The notes: generated from the sequence alone by a model not told the origin. 64,000 nt of DNA from Oleispirillum naphthae (GCA_027864655.1 JAQAZG010000002.1:397461-461460), one strand, 5' to 3'; shown: positions 49,129 through 58,097, numbered from the stretch's first letter. Numbers and translations: made by a program.

Positions 49129-49162
49129 ATGACGTTGAATTTCTATTATTTTTCAACGTCAT
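49129..49162. repeat. Inverted repeat ATGACGTTGAA at the island left end
   Basis: ATGACGTTGAA (49129-49139) and TTCAACGTCAT (49152-49162) pair perfectly over 11 bp with a 12-base AT-rich loop, eight bases after tRNA-Ser. It may end the tRNA transcript or bind an integration cofactor. Confidence 0.75.
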
Positions 49163-49180
49163 AGGGATGGCTGGTTTTTC

Positions 49181-49206
49181 TTTCCCCCACACGTTTCCCC
49201 CACACG
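49181..49206. repeat. Tandem arm-type repeat, left end (TTTCCCCCACACG x2)
   Basis: Two adjacent 13-bp copies at 49181-49193 and 49194-49206, identical to the pair at the right end and in the same orientation. Probable arm-type sites of the island integrase. Confidence 0.85.
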
Positions 49207-49282
49207 CCGATGATCTTCCGGTGAGGGTCTTCCTCTGCCGCTGGTGGAGAGGCATACTTTTGTTGGAACGGGGAGGCGGTTC

Positions 49283-49681
49283 GTGAATCGATCATGCGTC
49301 GAGTGTGTGTTCTGCGTGAAATACTTTCGGCTTGAAGGGGCCGAGGGAACTTTCACCCTCCTTGCTGACGAGCGGGCTGTCACCCCCTTCGGGAGTGGCC
49401 TCAAGAGCTATTATTCATTGAAGTGCCACCGGGGGCAGTGGGACGAGAATGTTCCAGGCGGCGATCAAATCCATCAAGATCGTACATCCCTGCTTGCCAG
49501 ATGCTGTGCTGATTTTCTCCCACCCGATTCCAGTCCTAGCGGTAAGGTTCTGGAGGCGTATGAAGACGACTTGCTTCGTAGGCGACAGGCAGTCCAGCTC
49601 TGGTGGACCGTGGCTGGCACGGTGAGCGCGGTAGTGGCGGCGGTGGCTAGTGTCATCGCCCTTTTCAAGGGAAATGGATGA
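49283..49681 (+). CDS. Zinc-ribbon-like protein with C-terminal membrane segment
   Basis: A 132-aa protein starting at GTG 49283 (GGGAGGCGG upstream). The N-terminal part has Cys pairs (RSCVECVFCVKYF, later LKCHRGQWDEN and ARCCADF) that could bind zinc; the end is a hydrophobic helix (about residues 108-128, WWTVAGTVSAVVAAVASVIAL). Its stop overlaps the next ATG by four bases. Unknown family; the two-gene unit at the island edge may be cargo. Confidence 0.65.
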   Translation: MNRSCVECVFCVKYFRLEGAEGTFTLLADERAVTPFGSGLKSYYSLKCHRGQWDENVPGGDQIHQDRTSLLARCCADFLPPDSSPSGKVLEAYEDDLLRRRQAVQLWWTVAGTVSAVVAAVASVIALFKGNG

Positions 49682-50370
49682 GCGGCCTCCTTCCCCTTGC
49701 CCTCGGAGCGGCAGCTTCAGACATCCTGGCGAGCTATGCCTCTCCGGTGACGGCTCTTGGTGGGGCGGGGCTGTCGGCAGTGGTAGCGAAGCTGCTGCGG
49801 AAACGCCTGGAAACCGCTCGTGAGATTCTCCTTGAAGAACTGCGCAAGGGGGAGAAAAGCCTGCATGACCTGGAGGAGGTGGATGAGCTTGCGGCGATTA
49901 CCTTCCGCTACGCCCGAGCGGCCCAGGAAGGGACGGCTCGGCTGAACCTCCGGCTTATGGCAAAGGTGATCGCAGGGCAGGCCCAGGCGGGGCCGCTGGT
50001 GGCGGATGAGTTCCTGGCCTGGGCCGATGTGCTGGCGTCGTTGCGGCGGGAGGAGGTGATCTTCATCGCAACATTGTTCTCCGCTGAGAGGGACACTCAG
50101 CAAGTTAGGGCCTCGTCAGCGGGAGCGGAAAAATTATGGGAAAAGGTCAGCCAACAGTTGATCCCTTCGATATTCCCGGACGAAGGATGGATGAGGGCGT
50201 CAGCGTGTGCAGCAATGAGGACAGGGCTGGTAGTGGATGAACCGATGTTTGACGGGAATGGATATTTTAAGGTATCTCCCCTGATGGACAAACTTCAGGC
50301 CCTTGCCCCATTCCAAGAGGCCCTCCACGAAGAGGACAACGGCATCGGAGAGGACCATGTCCACCTGTGA
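49678..50370 (+). CDS. Unknown protein with N-terminal hydrophobic segment (230 aa)
   Basis: Residues 2-40 are hydrophobic (LLPLALGAAASDILASYASPVTALGGAGLSAVVAKLL) and are followed by a long helical, charged domain (ETAREILLEELRKGEKSLHDLEEVDELAAITFRYARAAQEG). The C-terminal part has FDGNGYFKVSPLMDKLQAL. It is coupled to the zinc-ribbon-like gene. I do not recognise it; a membrane-linked pair at an island edge may be a defence or exclusion unit, but this is speculation. Confidence 0.65.
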   Translation: MSGLLPLALGAAASDILASYASPVTALGGAGLSAVVAKLLRKRLETAREILLEELRKGEKSLHDLEEVDELAAITFRYARAAQEGTARLNLRLMAKVIAGQAQAGPLVADEFLAWADVLASLRREEVIFIATLFSAERDTQQVRASSAGAEKLWEKVSQQLIPSIFPDEGWMRASACAAMRTGLVVDEPMFDGNGYFKVSPLMDKLQALAPFQEALHEEDNGIGEDHVHL

Positions 50371-50528
50371 TCCTGGAGAGGCCCGCCCGGAACTCGTTTG
50401 GTACGTAAATCGGGGAATTTCGCAGTCAGTCCAGTGGGTTATCGAGCGCCAAGTTGCCTGTAGGTGTTGCAATGCAACAGAACTCCCTATAACCCTCTGA
50501 ACATAAACGCTAATTCATCTTTTCCCGT

Positions 50529-51260
50529 TCAGAATGCGTCCGCCGGAGTGGCCTCAATCCGCCACTCTCCAGCGACCTTCATCCTCTCCACGATGGTCTC
50601 CGCCCCGGCGATGACGGCCCTTCGCTCTGCCGGATCGCTGATCCCCTGGAATGCCGCTAGGGCGTTTCTCAACGACTCCTCGACGGTACCCCTTGGGGTG
50701 ATCTTCGGGATGATCTCTTGGTACCCTCCGCCACCCGGTGCGATTGGTTGGATGCCCCAGTGGTTCTGGGCGATGCGGGGGTGATCAACCATGATCCACC
50801 GCCGGATGGTGGTGTGGTCGATGCCTCCGAGTTCCAGGCCAATATCCCGGAAGGGCTTCACCTTGCCCTTGGCCGGAAGGTGGCGCTTCATCCGCAGATA
50901 GAGTGCCAGGGCCGTGCGTTGGGCCTTCTTATGCTCCCTGGGCTTGAGCGGGAGGCCATGCTGAGTGTTCGCCAGGGCGGCAGCAAACTGTGCTTCCTCG
51001 GCTGTGGATACGGTGACCAAAGCGGAGACCACCTTCCACCCCAGTTGCTTCAAGGCCCGCACTCGATGCCACCCATCGACCACCATGGGAACCCCGTTGA
51101 CCAGGGCGACCTTGATGGGAGGGATTTTCTTCCCGCTGTCGTAGGCGGCTGCCAGCTTGTCCACCTGCCAGTCGTTCATGACAGCGCGGAATTGGAGCTT
51201 CGGGTCCAGGACCAGAGCCTCAACGAGGAGTTCCTTGGTCTTCGTGGTGGAGGTGTCCAT
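50529..51260 (-). CDS. ParB/Srx-like protein
   Basis: A 243-aa protein with a ParB-type N-terminal region: LVLDPKLQFRAVMNDWQVDKLAAAYDSGKKIPPIKVALVNGVPMVVDGWHRVRALKQLGW, in which GWHRVRA corresponds to the ParB GxHR nucleotide box. A HTH-like middle (FRDIGLELGGIDHTTIRRWIM) follows. ParB-like proteins of phages act in partition or transcription control and hydrolyse CTP in the classic form. The start at 51260 overlaps the RNase HI stop (TGATG). Confidence 0.82.
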   Translation of the reverse strand: MDTSTTKTKELLVEALVLDPKLQFRAVMNDWQVDKLAAAYDSGKKIPPIKVALVNGVPMVVDGWHRVRALKQLGWKVVSALVTVSTAEEAQFAAALANTQHGLPLKPREHKKAQRTALALYLRMKRHLPAKGKVKPFRDIGLELGGIDHTTIRRWIMVDHPRIAQNHWGIQPIAPGGGGYQEIIPKITPRGTVEESLRNALAAFQGISDPAERRAVIAGAETIVERMKVAGEWRIEATPADAF

Positions 51261-51790
51261 CAGTGGGTGTTCCTCCAAGGCTGATTTCCCCATCGCTGAA
51301 GCCGGGTCACCTCCTGACGGGCCAGCACATCCGCACGTTCATTCCCAGGGTTCCCATCGTGGCCCTTGGTCCACTCCCAAGACACCTGATGCTTCCCTAC
51401 CGCTGCCTCCAGCCGTTCCCAGAGGTCGGCATTCAGCACAGGCTTCCCGGCTGAGGTCTTCCATCCCTTGGCCTTCCAGCCAGGGAGCCACTCGGTGATC
51501 CCCTTCAGGACATACTTGCTGTCGGTGATGATGTGGGCGTTCCTGCCTGTGCCCTTCAGACACTCCAGGGCCTTGATGGGGGCCATCAGTTCCATGCGGT
51601 TGTTCGTGGTCCAGGGATCACCCCCGTGGAGTTCCAGGCTCCTCTCAGGGGCATCCTCGGGAAGCTTGGGCCTCTCCAGCACGGCTGCCCAACCTCCGGG
51701 GCCGGGATTGCCGCTACAGGCTCCATCGGTGTGGATGGTCACGGGGGCGCTGAGGTCTTCGGGGGTGTCGGTGGTGGTGGGGTCGCACAT
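51260..51790 (-). CDS. rnhA: Ribonuclease HI
   Basis: A 176-aa RNase HI with all catalytic residues: Asp22 ([14 protein letters not shown]), Glu67 (NNRMELMA), Asp90 (TDSKYV), His144 (KGHDG) and Asp154 (NERADVLA). It degrades RNA in RNA-DNA hybrids, useful for primer removal in phage replication. It is a second type beside the chromosomal enzyme expected elsewhere. Translationally coupled to the ParB-like gene. Confidence 0.93.
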   Translation of the reverse strand: MCDPTTTDTPEDLSAPVTIHTDGACSGNPGPGGWAAVLERPKLPEDAPERSLELHGGDPWTTNNRMELMAPIKALECLKGTGRNAHIITDSKYVLKGITEWLPGWKAKGWKTSAGKPVLNADLWERLEAAVGKHQVSWEWTKGHDGNPGNERADVLARQEVTRLQRWGNQPWRNTH

Positions 51791-51832
51791 GAGCGTGGTT
51801 CCTTTGCTGGTGCTGGTGATGGTGGTAGTTGA

Positions 51833-51883
51833 AACGACGAAGACCCCAGGGGATGCCTGGGGCCTTCATCGGTGGGCTTAGGG
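51833..51883 (-). terminator. Repeated hairpin element, copy 1
   Basis: A 51-bp element with CCCCAGG/CCTGGGG arms and flanking AACGACGAA and CTTCATCGGTGGG. The same element occurs at 55778-55828. On the minus strand the hairpin is followed by TCTTCGTCGTTT, so it may be a weak terminator or processing site between late genes. Confidence 0.7.
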
Positions 51884-51903
51884 TGGACTGAAGGGGTGGT
51901 GGA

Positions 51904-54900
51904 TCAGGGGTTATCCTGGAATCGGGTAAGCGCCCCCAGGCCGTGGAAGTTCACGCGCCGCTTATCACGGCTCTGCTGCTTCTGAGCATCGACGAAGCCC
52001 TTGAACCCCGGCTCCCTCTTCAGCTCCTTCCACGCCCGATCAACGTACAGGTTACGGACATCTCTCAGCCTCTCCAGCTTCCGGGACACCGGCAGGGCCG
52101 TGTTCCCCTCACCGGAGTGCTGGTAACCTGCCTTCTGGATTTCCCGAGCCAAGGCTTCCTTGAGGGTCAGCCCGTGGCGGGTGGTCGTGCCCATCAGTTC
52201 GATGAGGCGGTCGTAGACCGTCTGCCCCGTCTCGGTGTTCGTGATCTCGGTGTAGTCCAGGTTCCCTTCCTTCTTCGGGAGGCGGGGGAACACAGGGATA
52301 CCGAGCTGTTCACCGAGGCGGGCGATCTCGTCCCGCACCGGGTCGTTCTTGTAGTCGGACTTGGCAAACGGCCAGACCGCACTTTCGTGGATGACACCGG
52401 CCAGGAAGTCACCATCACGGGTGACCACATCCCCCAGTTCATCCCGCTTCGGGGGAAGTGAGGTGGATAGGCCGGGGACACGGGATTTCACAGCGTCAAG
52501 GAGTGAGCGCACCTCGCGGAATGCGTCATCCTGGTTGACTGTCTGGGCATAGGCCGGGATGTAGGAGGCAACCCGCTGGTAGATCATCTTCCGGTAAAGC
52601 TCTTCGGTGGTGAGCTGTCCGGCGTTGCGGGAGAACAGGGTGAACGTGTCGATCAGGCCCTTGAGGTAGGATTTCTGAACGACGTTGTTGATGAGTGAGG
52701 TCCCCGCAGCGGTTGAGTATTTCTCCAACACATCGGCTAACCCGACCGTCATGTTGAGCGCTAGTTCGTCTTGGGTTTCCTGGCTGATACGCCCCGACAT
52801 CTCCACGAAGTCAGCCGCAATAGCGAAGATCGACCCGAAGGGATCGAGACGCGACACCGGAACCCAACCATCTTTGCACTTGATCGAGTAGGGTTCCCAG
52901 CCTGTACCCTTTTTCTCGGCCATAAGGGCAGAATCACCCTGAGGTCCACCACCCGTAATGTGACCTTCAGCCGCCAGCATGGCAGCCCCGGACCACATCG
53001 CGGCCCCGGTCGTGAGCTTGCCGATAGCCATGGCCTTCTGCTCCGGGGAGCCACGGCTGATGTCCGTCCAGAACTGCTTGCGCAGCTGTCCGAAGACCGG
53101 CGTGTGATCCCAGAGGTTCCGCATCAGGTTCGCCGGGGTGCGGACGAACGGGAGGACGGTTCCACGCAGGAGAGGGTGGTTGTTGGCAGCCGAAGACATG
53201 GTCTCGGAGAAGCTCTTCTTCCCGGACCACGTATCCGTCCGGAGGTCTTGGGTGAAGGTGGCTTCACGGGACCACTGCCTTGCACGGTCGTCCAGGAGCC
53301 TTCCGGTTTCCGGATCGAACGCTTTGCCGAAGAAGTCCTCTACGAAGTCAACATACTCCTCCGACCCCTGCTTGAAGCCCCTCAAGGTCGCCTCCCGGTT
53401 GGCCTGTCCGAACAGGTGAGCGCGGGCGTTGAGCTGCTTGAAGAACTCGTCTTCGGCCATGAGGAAGCGGCTGGGAAGCCGGATCGTCTTGCCGAGGCCG
53501 TTGATGATGAGGTTTAGCCCTGCATCTCGGTCGCCACGGATTGCCTTATCCCAGTTTGCCAGGACCGCGCCGTCTCCACGCGAGATGGCGTAGTTCTGGA
53601 ACTCGTTGGTCTTCATGGCCGGGTCGATAATGCTCATCTCCTCCTTGAAGGCCTTCAGCGCCGACTTGCCAGAACCGTAGATGTCCATCTCACCGGCACG
53701 GCCCGCGAGGTGGAAGGTGTCCATCAGGCCAATCCGCATGTAGGTGTACATGGCGCTGGCTTCGGCGTAGGCGGCTTGCCCTTCCTGGTATAGCTTCCGC
53801 CCATTCTCGATCCACGGGTCTTTTCCGGTGGCCTTCCCGAGTGCCGACATGGCCTTCCCGGTCTTGCTGAGGATTTGCCCACCGATCCACTTCTCCCCAG
53901 GGCGGAGGATGGTGTTCCCCATGTTGGAGGCCATGTTGACGAGGTTGGTCTTCACACCACCGAGGATGCCGTTGATCCAGACCTCATTGTGGATGTCGAT
54001 GGCCCGCCCAAGGATGCTCTGGTGGAGAACCTTCACGATGTCCTTGGGCTTGCCGTTGAGGCCAGCAGCGCGAACCCGGCGGGCCAACACTCCGACAGCC
54101 TCGGAACCACCAGCACCATCAACCACCTGAAGAAGCTCCTCGGGGGTCATGTTGATGTTGCCCGCAACGCCCGTCTTGATGCGCCCGGCAGAAGTCATCC
54201 GAGCCGCAGCCGTCTGAGCCCCCTTCACGATGCCGGTGATCTCCCGAAGGACATCCACGGCCTGGAGAAACTCAGCCTCCGCAGCTGCGCCACCACGCTG
54301 ATCCACCACCTGAGACAGACGATAGACCTTGTCGGCAGCCCACTGCATCATCTGCTTACCGGCAACCAGCCGGGCAGCCATCTTGCTGGCGTCCCCGGAA
54401 AGGTCGGCAAGGGGGCTCAAGACGCCCTGGGCATTCTTCGCCCCGGCCATCTCTGCCAGTTCCTCCGCCAGCTTCTCTGTGGTTTGCAAGGACTGAACAC
54501 CCCCGGTGATCTTGCTGACGGAGTCCCCGGCTACCTGCTCCAGGGATCGCATGGCAGCCTTGACCTCATCAGCGGAGGTCATGGTGTTCGTGTTGAACAT
54601 CCCGCTGATCAGGTCCGAGGCGTCACCGGAGAAGTCCCCGTTGGCGTCGAACATCTGCTTCATGCGGGCGTAGTACATCTCCCGCTTGGCAGGATCGATT
54701 TCCAGCTTGGGCCGCTCGGCCTTGGCGGTGGTGGCCTCTCCCTTGGCTGGGGCCTCATCCGCTTCCTTCACCACATCATCAGTGGCCCGGAGGGGTTCAG
54801 CCTGCTGGATCGGGTCAGCTTTCTCTTCGGCCTGCACCACCTTCGCTTCAGGCTTGGTCCCGTGAATGGCTTCGGCAAGCTGCTCTTCGGTGACCGGCTC

Positions 54901-55734
54901 GGTAACCATCTTCTTGCCGATGGCTTCCCCGATGCGGCCCTTGAGGTGCTTCACCATCGTGAAGACGCCATGAGCGGTCGAGGAGAGCAGCATACCTTCC
55001 AGGGCCTGTTTGAAGCGGGCCTCCACATCGCTGCTGTCGTCGGAGGCGAGGTAGTGGGTAATCGGTGTGTCGAGGAACGGGAACTCCTCGACCAGGGACT
55101 GCATCAGGCGCTTGTCCTCGCCGGAGGAAACGGCCATGTCACCGACCGCCCCTGCTACAAGGCTCCTCTTCAGTTCGCCCTTGATAGACCCCTTGAGAAG
55201 ATGGGTGGCGACCCCACCCCCAAGCAGGAAGCGGGAGATTTCCTCGGAAATGGTCTGCTCGGGATCGTTCTTGTCGGTCTCGATCTTCGGGAGTGCACCG
55301 GCCACATTCGAGAGGCCCCGGCCCAGCTTCTTCATGCCGACCGCGTTGGCGATTTCACCCCCGAGGGTGATGGCGTTGGCGGCACCGTTGCGGACGCCTG
55401 CAATACCACCCTTCACAGCATTAAGGTCTTCTGCCAGGGGTTCGAGGCTCATATAGGCGTCACCCGGCATCATGTCGGATAACGCATTCAGAGCTTCGGG
55501 GGAGACGTTCACGGATAAGGAAGGGGTTTCCTCGGTGGGGATCAGGAAGGGATTGGGTTCTTCGGCGGGGGGCTCCCCTTCGGCCACCGGGACCAGGAAG
55601 GGGTTCTGCTCGGATACCGGGGTGGTGGTCTGGGCAGGTTCACCAGCTGCCTGATCCGCAGGGACCAGGAAGGGGTTCTGTTCTACCGCCGACTCCAGGT
55701 CTTTCATGGTGATAGGGGTGAAGTTGTCACTCAT
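51904..55734 (-). CDS. Large internal virion / DNA-ejection protein (1276 aa)
   Basis: A 1276-aa protein of the T7 gp16-like virion-core group. The N-terminus has three NPFL[VI]P repeats (residues 20-25, 44-49, 61-66). An Ala-rich helical region with low-complexity charged linkers (about 270-340) follows, then a long helical body with IHNEVWINGILGGVKTNLVNMASNMGNTILRPGEKWIGG and HPLLRGTVLPFVRTPANLMRNLWDHTP, segments shared by podovirus internal proteins. Such proteins leave the capsid first and form a channel through the cell envelope. No transglycosylase motif was found. The frame is intact, though no capsid genes accompany it. Confidence 0.75.
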   Translation of the reverse strand: MSDNFTPITMKDLESAVEQNPFLVPADQAAGEPAQTTTPVSEQNPFLVPVAEGEPPAEEPNPFLIPTEETPSLSVNVSPEALNALSDMMPGDAYMSLEPLAEDLNAVKGGIAGVRNGAANAITLGGEIANAVGMKKLGRGLSNVAGALPKIETDKNDPEQTISEEISRFLLGGGVATHLLKGSIKGELKRSLVAGAVGDMAVSSGEDKRLMQSLVEEFPFLDTPITHYLASDDSSDVEARFKQALEGMLLSSTAHGVFTMVKHLKGRIGEAIGKKMVTEPVTEEQLAEAIHGTKPEAKVVQAEEKADPIQQAEPLRATDDVVKEADEAPAKGEATTAKAERPKLEIDPAKREMYYARMKQMFDANGDFSGDASDLISGMFNTNTMTSADEVKAAMRSLEQVAGDSVSKITGGVQSLQTTEKLAEELAEMAGAKNAQGVLSPLADLSGDASKMAARLVAGKQMMQWAADKVYRLSQVVDQRGGAAAEAEFLQAVDVLREITGIVKGAQTAAARMTSAGRIKTGVAGNINMTPEELLQVVDGAGGSEAVGVLARRVRAAGLNGKPKDIVKVLHQSILGRAIDIHNEVWINGILGGVKTNLVNMASNMGNTILRPGEKWIGGQILSKTGKAMSALGKATGKDPWIENGRKLYQEGQAAYAEASAMYTYMRIGLMDTFHLAGRAGEMDIYGSGKSALKAFKEEMSIIDPAMKTNEFQNYAISRGDGAVLANWDKAIRGDRDAGLNLIINGLGKTIRLPSRFLMAEDEFFKQLNARAHLFGQANREATLRGFKQGSEEYVDFVEDFFGKAFDPETGRLLDDRARQWSREATFTQDLRTDTWSGKKSFSETMSSAANNHPLLRGTVLPFVRTPANLMRNLWDHTPVFGQLRKQFWTDISRGSPEQKAMAIGKLTTGAAMWSGAAMLAAEGHITGGGPQGDSALMAEKKGTGWEPYSIKCKDGWVPVSRLDPFGSIFAIAADFVEMSGRISQETQDELALNMTVGLADVLEKYSTAAGTSLINNVVQKSYLKGLIDTFTLFSRNAGQLTTEELYRKMIYQRVASYIPAYAQTVNQDDAFREVRSLLDAVKSRVPGLSTSLPPKRDELGDVVTRDGDFLAGVIHESAVWPFAKSDYKNDPVRDEIARLGEQLGIPVFPRLPKKEGNLDYTEITNTETGQTVYDRLIELMGTTTRHGLTLKEALAREIQKAGYQHSGEGNTALPVSRKLERLRDVRNLYVDRAWKELKREPGFKGFVDAQKQQSRDKRRVNFHGLGALTRFQDNP

Positions 55735-55777
55735 ATTCGTTTTCTCACATGTGGTTTGTGGGTGGCCTTAGCCACAA

Positions 55778-55828
55778 AACGACGAAAGCCCCAGGGGACG
55801 CCTAGGGCCTTCATCGGTGGGTTTAGGG
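55778..55828 (-). terminator. Repeated hairpin element, copy 2
   Basis: This copy differs from copy 1 (51833-51883) at a few bases; arms CCCCAGG and CCTAGGG. It lies between the 189-aa and 1276-aa genes, as copy 1 lies between the 1276-aa and RNase HI genes. Confidence 0.7.
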
Positions 55829-55837
55829 GTGTTGGAC

Positions 55838-56407
55838 TTAGTCCTTGAGGACGCGGTAGGTCTTGCCGCTGGCGTCGGTCTTCGGTTCGGAGAGGGAGCC
55901 GTAGGCGTCTACGCCAGAGCTGAGAACCTGGAGACCAGCCCCAAGGTAATCCGGCTGCTTGACGCCGGAACCAATCGCGGAGGTAATCCGGTTCTGCGCC
56001 TGGGCCTCGTAGCCCTCCTTGTCGATCTCAGCCTGCTCCTGGTCCCACTTCAGCTGCCGCTCAACGGTGCTTCGATAGCCCGCTTCCTGTCGGCTGTAGT
56101 CGTCCAGGAGCATGTCGAAGGACTGGCCTGAGGCGTCACTGGTGGCGATTGCCGTACCCTGAGCCTGGAGCCGACGCTTCTGCTCCTCCTGGATTTTCTG
56201 GGAGGCAACAGCTTCCTTCTGGGCAAGGTTCTGGTTGATCTGAGCGTAGTTCTCGCGGGCCGCACCGTTGGCCGCTACGGCGGAATCCTTGATGTACCGT
56301 TCCTGGGCCTTGGCCTGCTTCTGCTGACCAACCACCCCAGCCGCCATGGAGGCCGCAGAGAGGGCCAAGGAGGCAACAAGGAGGGTGGTGGTAGAGGGTT
56401 CACACAT
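55838..56407 (-). CDS. Internal virion protein, gp14-like (189 aa)
   Basis: A 189-aa helical protein with a hydrophobic N-terminus (LLVASLALSAASMAAGVVGQQKQAKAQERYIKDSAVAANGAARENYAQ), then Gln/Glu-rich helices (AVASQKIQEEQKRRLQAQGTAIATSDASGQSFDMLLDDYSRQEAGY) and a Gly-rich end. This composition is characteristic of podovirus gp14/internal virion protein B, which forms the outer-membrane part of the ejection channel. It lies just upstream of the gp16-like gene, as in T7-like phages. Confidence 0.78.
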   Translation of the reverse strand: MCEPSTTTLLVASLALSAASMAAGVVGQQKQAKAQERYIKDSAVAANGAARENYAQINQNLAQKEAVASQKIQEEQKRRLQAQGTAIATSDASGQSFDMLLDDYSRQEAGYRSTVERQLKWDQEQAEIDKEGYEAQAQNRITSAIGSGVKQPDYLGAGLQVLSSGVDAYGSLSEPKTDASGKTYRVLKD

Positions 56408-56422
56408 GGGCGGGATGGCCCT

Positions 56423-56701
56423 TCACGACGGGCTGAGGGTGCTGAGGATGAACCTCTCGCGGGCCTCCAGCGTCGGCATGGAGACTTCACCGGCTGCCGG
56501 TTCGTATTCCTCAGTCCTGTTCAGTTCGTCGTTGAGCGCCATCAGGGCGCGGGGGATGAGGACCGAGAGGGACACTTCAGAGCCGATGATCCCGGCATAA
56601 CGGGCCAGGGTGGCACTCAGGCGGGCCTCGTTGGTCTGATCGAGGCGGAAGAGCTTGGGTTTACGGCAGGCCACTTGCCGAGCCGCGTAGAGCTTGGGCA
56701 T
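56423..56701 (-). CDS. Small phage protein (92 aa), late operon first gene
   Basis: Starts MPKLYAARQVACRKPKLFRLDQTNEARLSATLARYAGII at 56701 with AAGGAACC upstream. The helical middle (SEVSLSVLIPRALMALNDEL) resembles a ribbon-helix-helix-like dimer, so it may be a regulator of the leftward unit or a small structural protein. 15 bp separate it from the gp14-like gene. Confidence 0.6.
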   Translation of the reverse strand: MPKLYAARQVACRKPKLFRLDQTNEARLSATLARYAGIIGSEVSLSVLIPRALMALNDELNRTEEYEPAAGEVSMPTLEARERFILSTLSPS

Positions 56702-57032
56702 GGATAGGGTTCCTTGCTGTGGGGTGATGATGGTGGTGAGGGAGAGATTACGGTTCCCGAAAAGGGGAACGGGCGAAGCCTCCGAAGAAGCCCCGCCCGC
56801 CACCACTGAAAGGAACCACAACCACTGTCAGAACGTCACCGAGGTGGCCCACCACAGCCACCAGGGGACGGGGCTAACCGCAAAAAACGGTTCTCCTCTG
56901 TCGTAAGCGCAACCTAATACGGAGCCGATTGATATCCCCGATATCATTGATTGGAACGATTACTCGCCGGTCGCCACCTTCTCCTCACCCATGATGTACG
57001 CGCCGTCCTTCCGGATCGCCAGGAGAACCACC

Positions 57033-57470
57033 TTGGTCACCCAAGCCCTCACCACCCGCCCCCTCGACGCCCTCGCGCGGGACATCAACTACGCCCACGG
57101 CAGCATCCTCGAAGCCACTTCATCCATGCTGAAGTGGGCACGTCGTGCTGGCGAGTTCCTGATCGAAGCCAAGAAGCAGTGCCCTCATGGCACCTTCAAG
57201 GACTGGGTCGAGGCCAACACCCGCGTTAAGTACGACACGGCCAAGGAGTACATGCAGGTCGCCAAGCGGTCGAAAACGGTGGACCTCCACCTTTTTGACG
57301 GTGGCATCCGCGCATTCCTCGACGCGACCCGTGAGCGCCCCACCACCAAACCCTCCGCCGCCTCCAACCTCCCTGCCTTCACCCAGGACGACGCTGAGTA
57401 CGCCCTGAAGATTGCTGCTCGCATCGACAGTGACTTCGAGGGCGAGAGCGCGTTGACGGCAATCCGCTGA
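57033..57470 (+). CDS. DUF3102-like protein
   Basis: A 145-aa protein: LDALARDINYAHGSILEATSSMLKWARRAGEFLIEAKKQCPHGTFKDWVEANTRVKYDTAKEYMQVAKRS matches the DUF3102 pattern (gallery of helices with G-x-F-x-x-W and A-x-x-YM-x-[LV]A). DUF3102 proteins occur on phages, plasmids and integrative elements and look DNA-binding. The TTG at 57033 has AGGAG seven bases upstream, better than the ATG at 56991. Confidence 0.78.
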   Translation: MVTQALTTRPLDALARDINYAHGSILEATSSMLKWARRAGEFLIEAKKQCPHGTFKDWVEANTRVKYDTAKEYMQVAKRSKTVDLHLFDGGIRAFLDATRERPTTKPSAASNLPAFTQDDAEYALKIAARIDSDFEGESALTAIR

Positions 57471-57513
57471 AAGAATAGGGTTTTCAGAGGTGTTCAATCC
57501 CAAGGAGGCCATT

Positions 57514-57726
57514 TTGGAAGAGCGGACGGTCATCAAAACCCGTAGGGGGTACTCGTTGGTTCAGGTCCAGAAGGACGGAGAGACACATTTCGAGGTCCAG
57601 GCCATGGATGCAACCTCACGTCTTTACGGTTCCTTCCCCTCGCAAGCTGAGGCTGAAGCTAAGTTCAATGCCCTTGTCCGAGCAAAAGAGCGTGAAATGG
57701 AACGCGATTTCGGGATGGGAATGTAG
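57514..57726 (+). CDS. Small protein (70 aa), TTG start
   Basis: Start TTG 57514 preceded by AAGGAGG (seven bases). The product MEERTVIKTRRGYSLVQVQKDGETHFEV... looks like a beta-hairpin domain and then a helix (QAEAEAKFNALVRAKEREMERDF). It follows the DUF3102 gene by 43 bp. Function unknown. Confidence 0.6.
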   Translation: MEERTVIKTRRGYSLVQVQKDGETHFEVQAMDATSRLYGSFPSQAEAEAKFNALVRAKEREMERDFGMGM

Positions 57727-58097
57727 GCAACCAACACCATCACGGCCTCGTTCTTCCGCAGTCCCTTGTTGAACCACGTATCCAACGCGACGAAGCACTC
57801 CAGGCGGAAGCGGTTCAGCTTGGCCTGGATATCCGGGTGAACCTTCTTGATCGTGAAGAGCCAGCCGGGGACCATCTCCTTGTTGAGCATCATGGTCCGC
57901 TGAGGGCCACCAGCCGAAGGCATGGGGATTTCCACCACACCTACCGAAAGCACCGGGTCTTCCTTGATCTTGACCCGCTGCGTCGGCCAGTCGATCCCGA
58001 GGCTGTCGCAGATCGCACGGGGCGAGAGGTACGCCTTGCCGTCTTCGGTGGCCGCAACGGGGACCAGGGTGTCGGCGAAAACCGATATATAACACAC
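57624..58097 (-). pseudogene. Truncated P22_AR_N antirepressor
   Basis: The first 120 residues are a P22_AR_N domain: FADTLVPVAATEDGKAYLSPRAICDSLGIDWPTQRVKIKEDP, VEIPMPSAGGPQRTMMLNKEMVPGWLFTIK, LECFVALDTWFNKGLRKNE. The last 35 residues (after about 57,726) read the opposite strand of the 70-aa gene and have a chance-like composition, and no C-terminal antirepressor domain exists. The original gene was probably cut by recombination at about 57,727. Confidence 0.7.
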
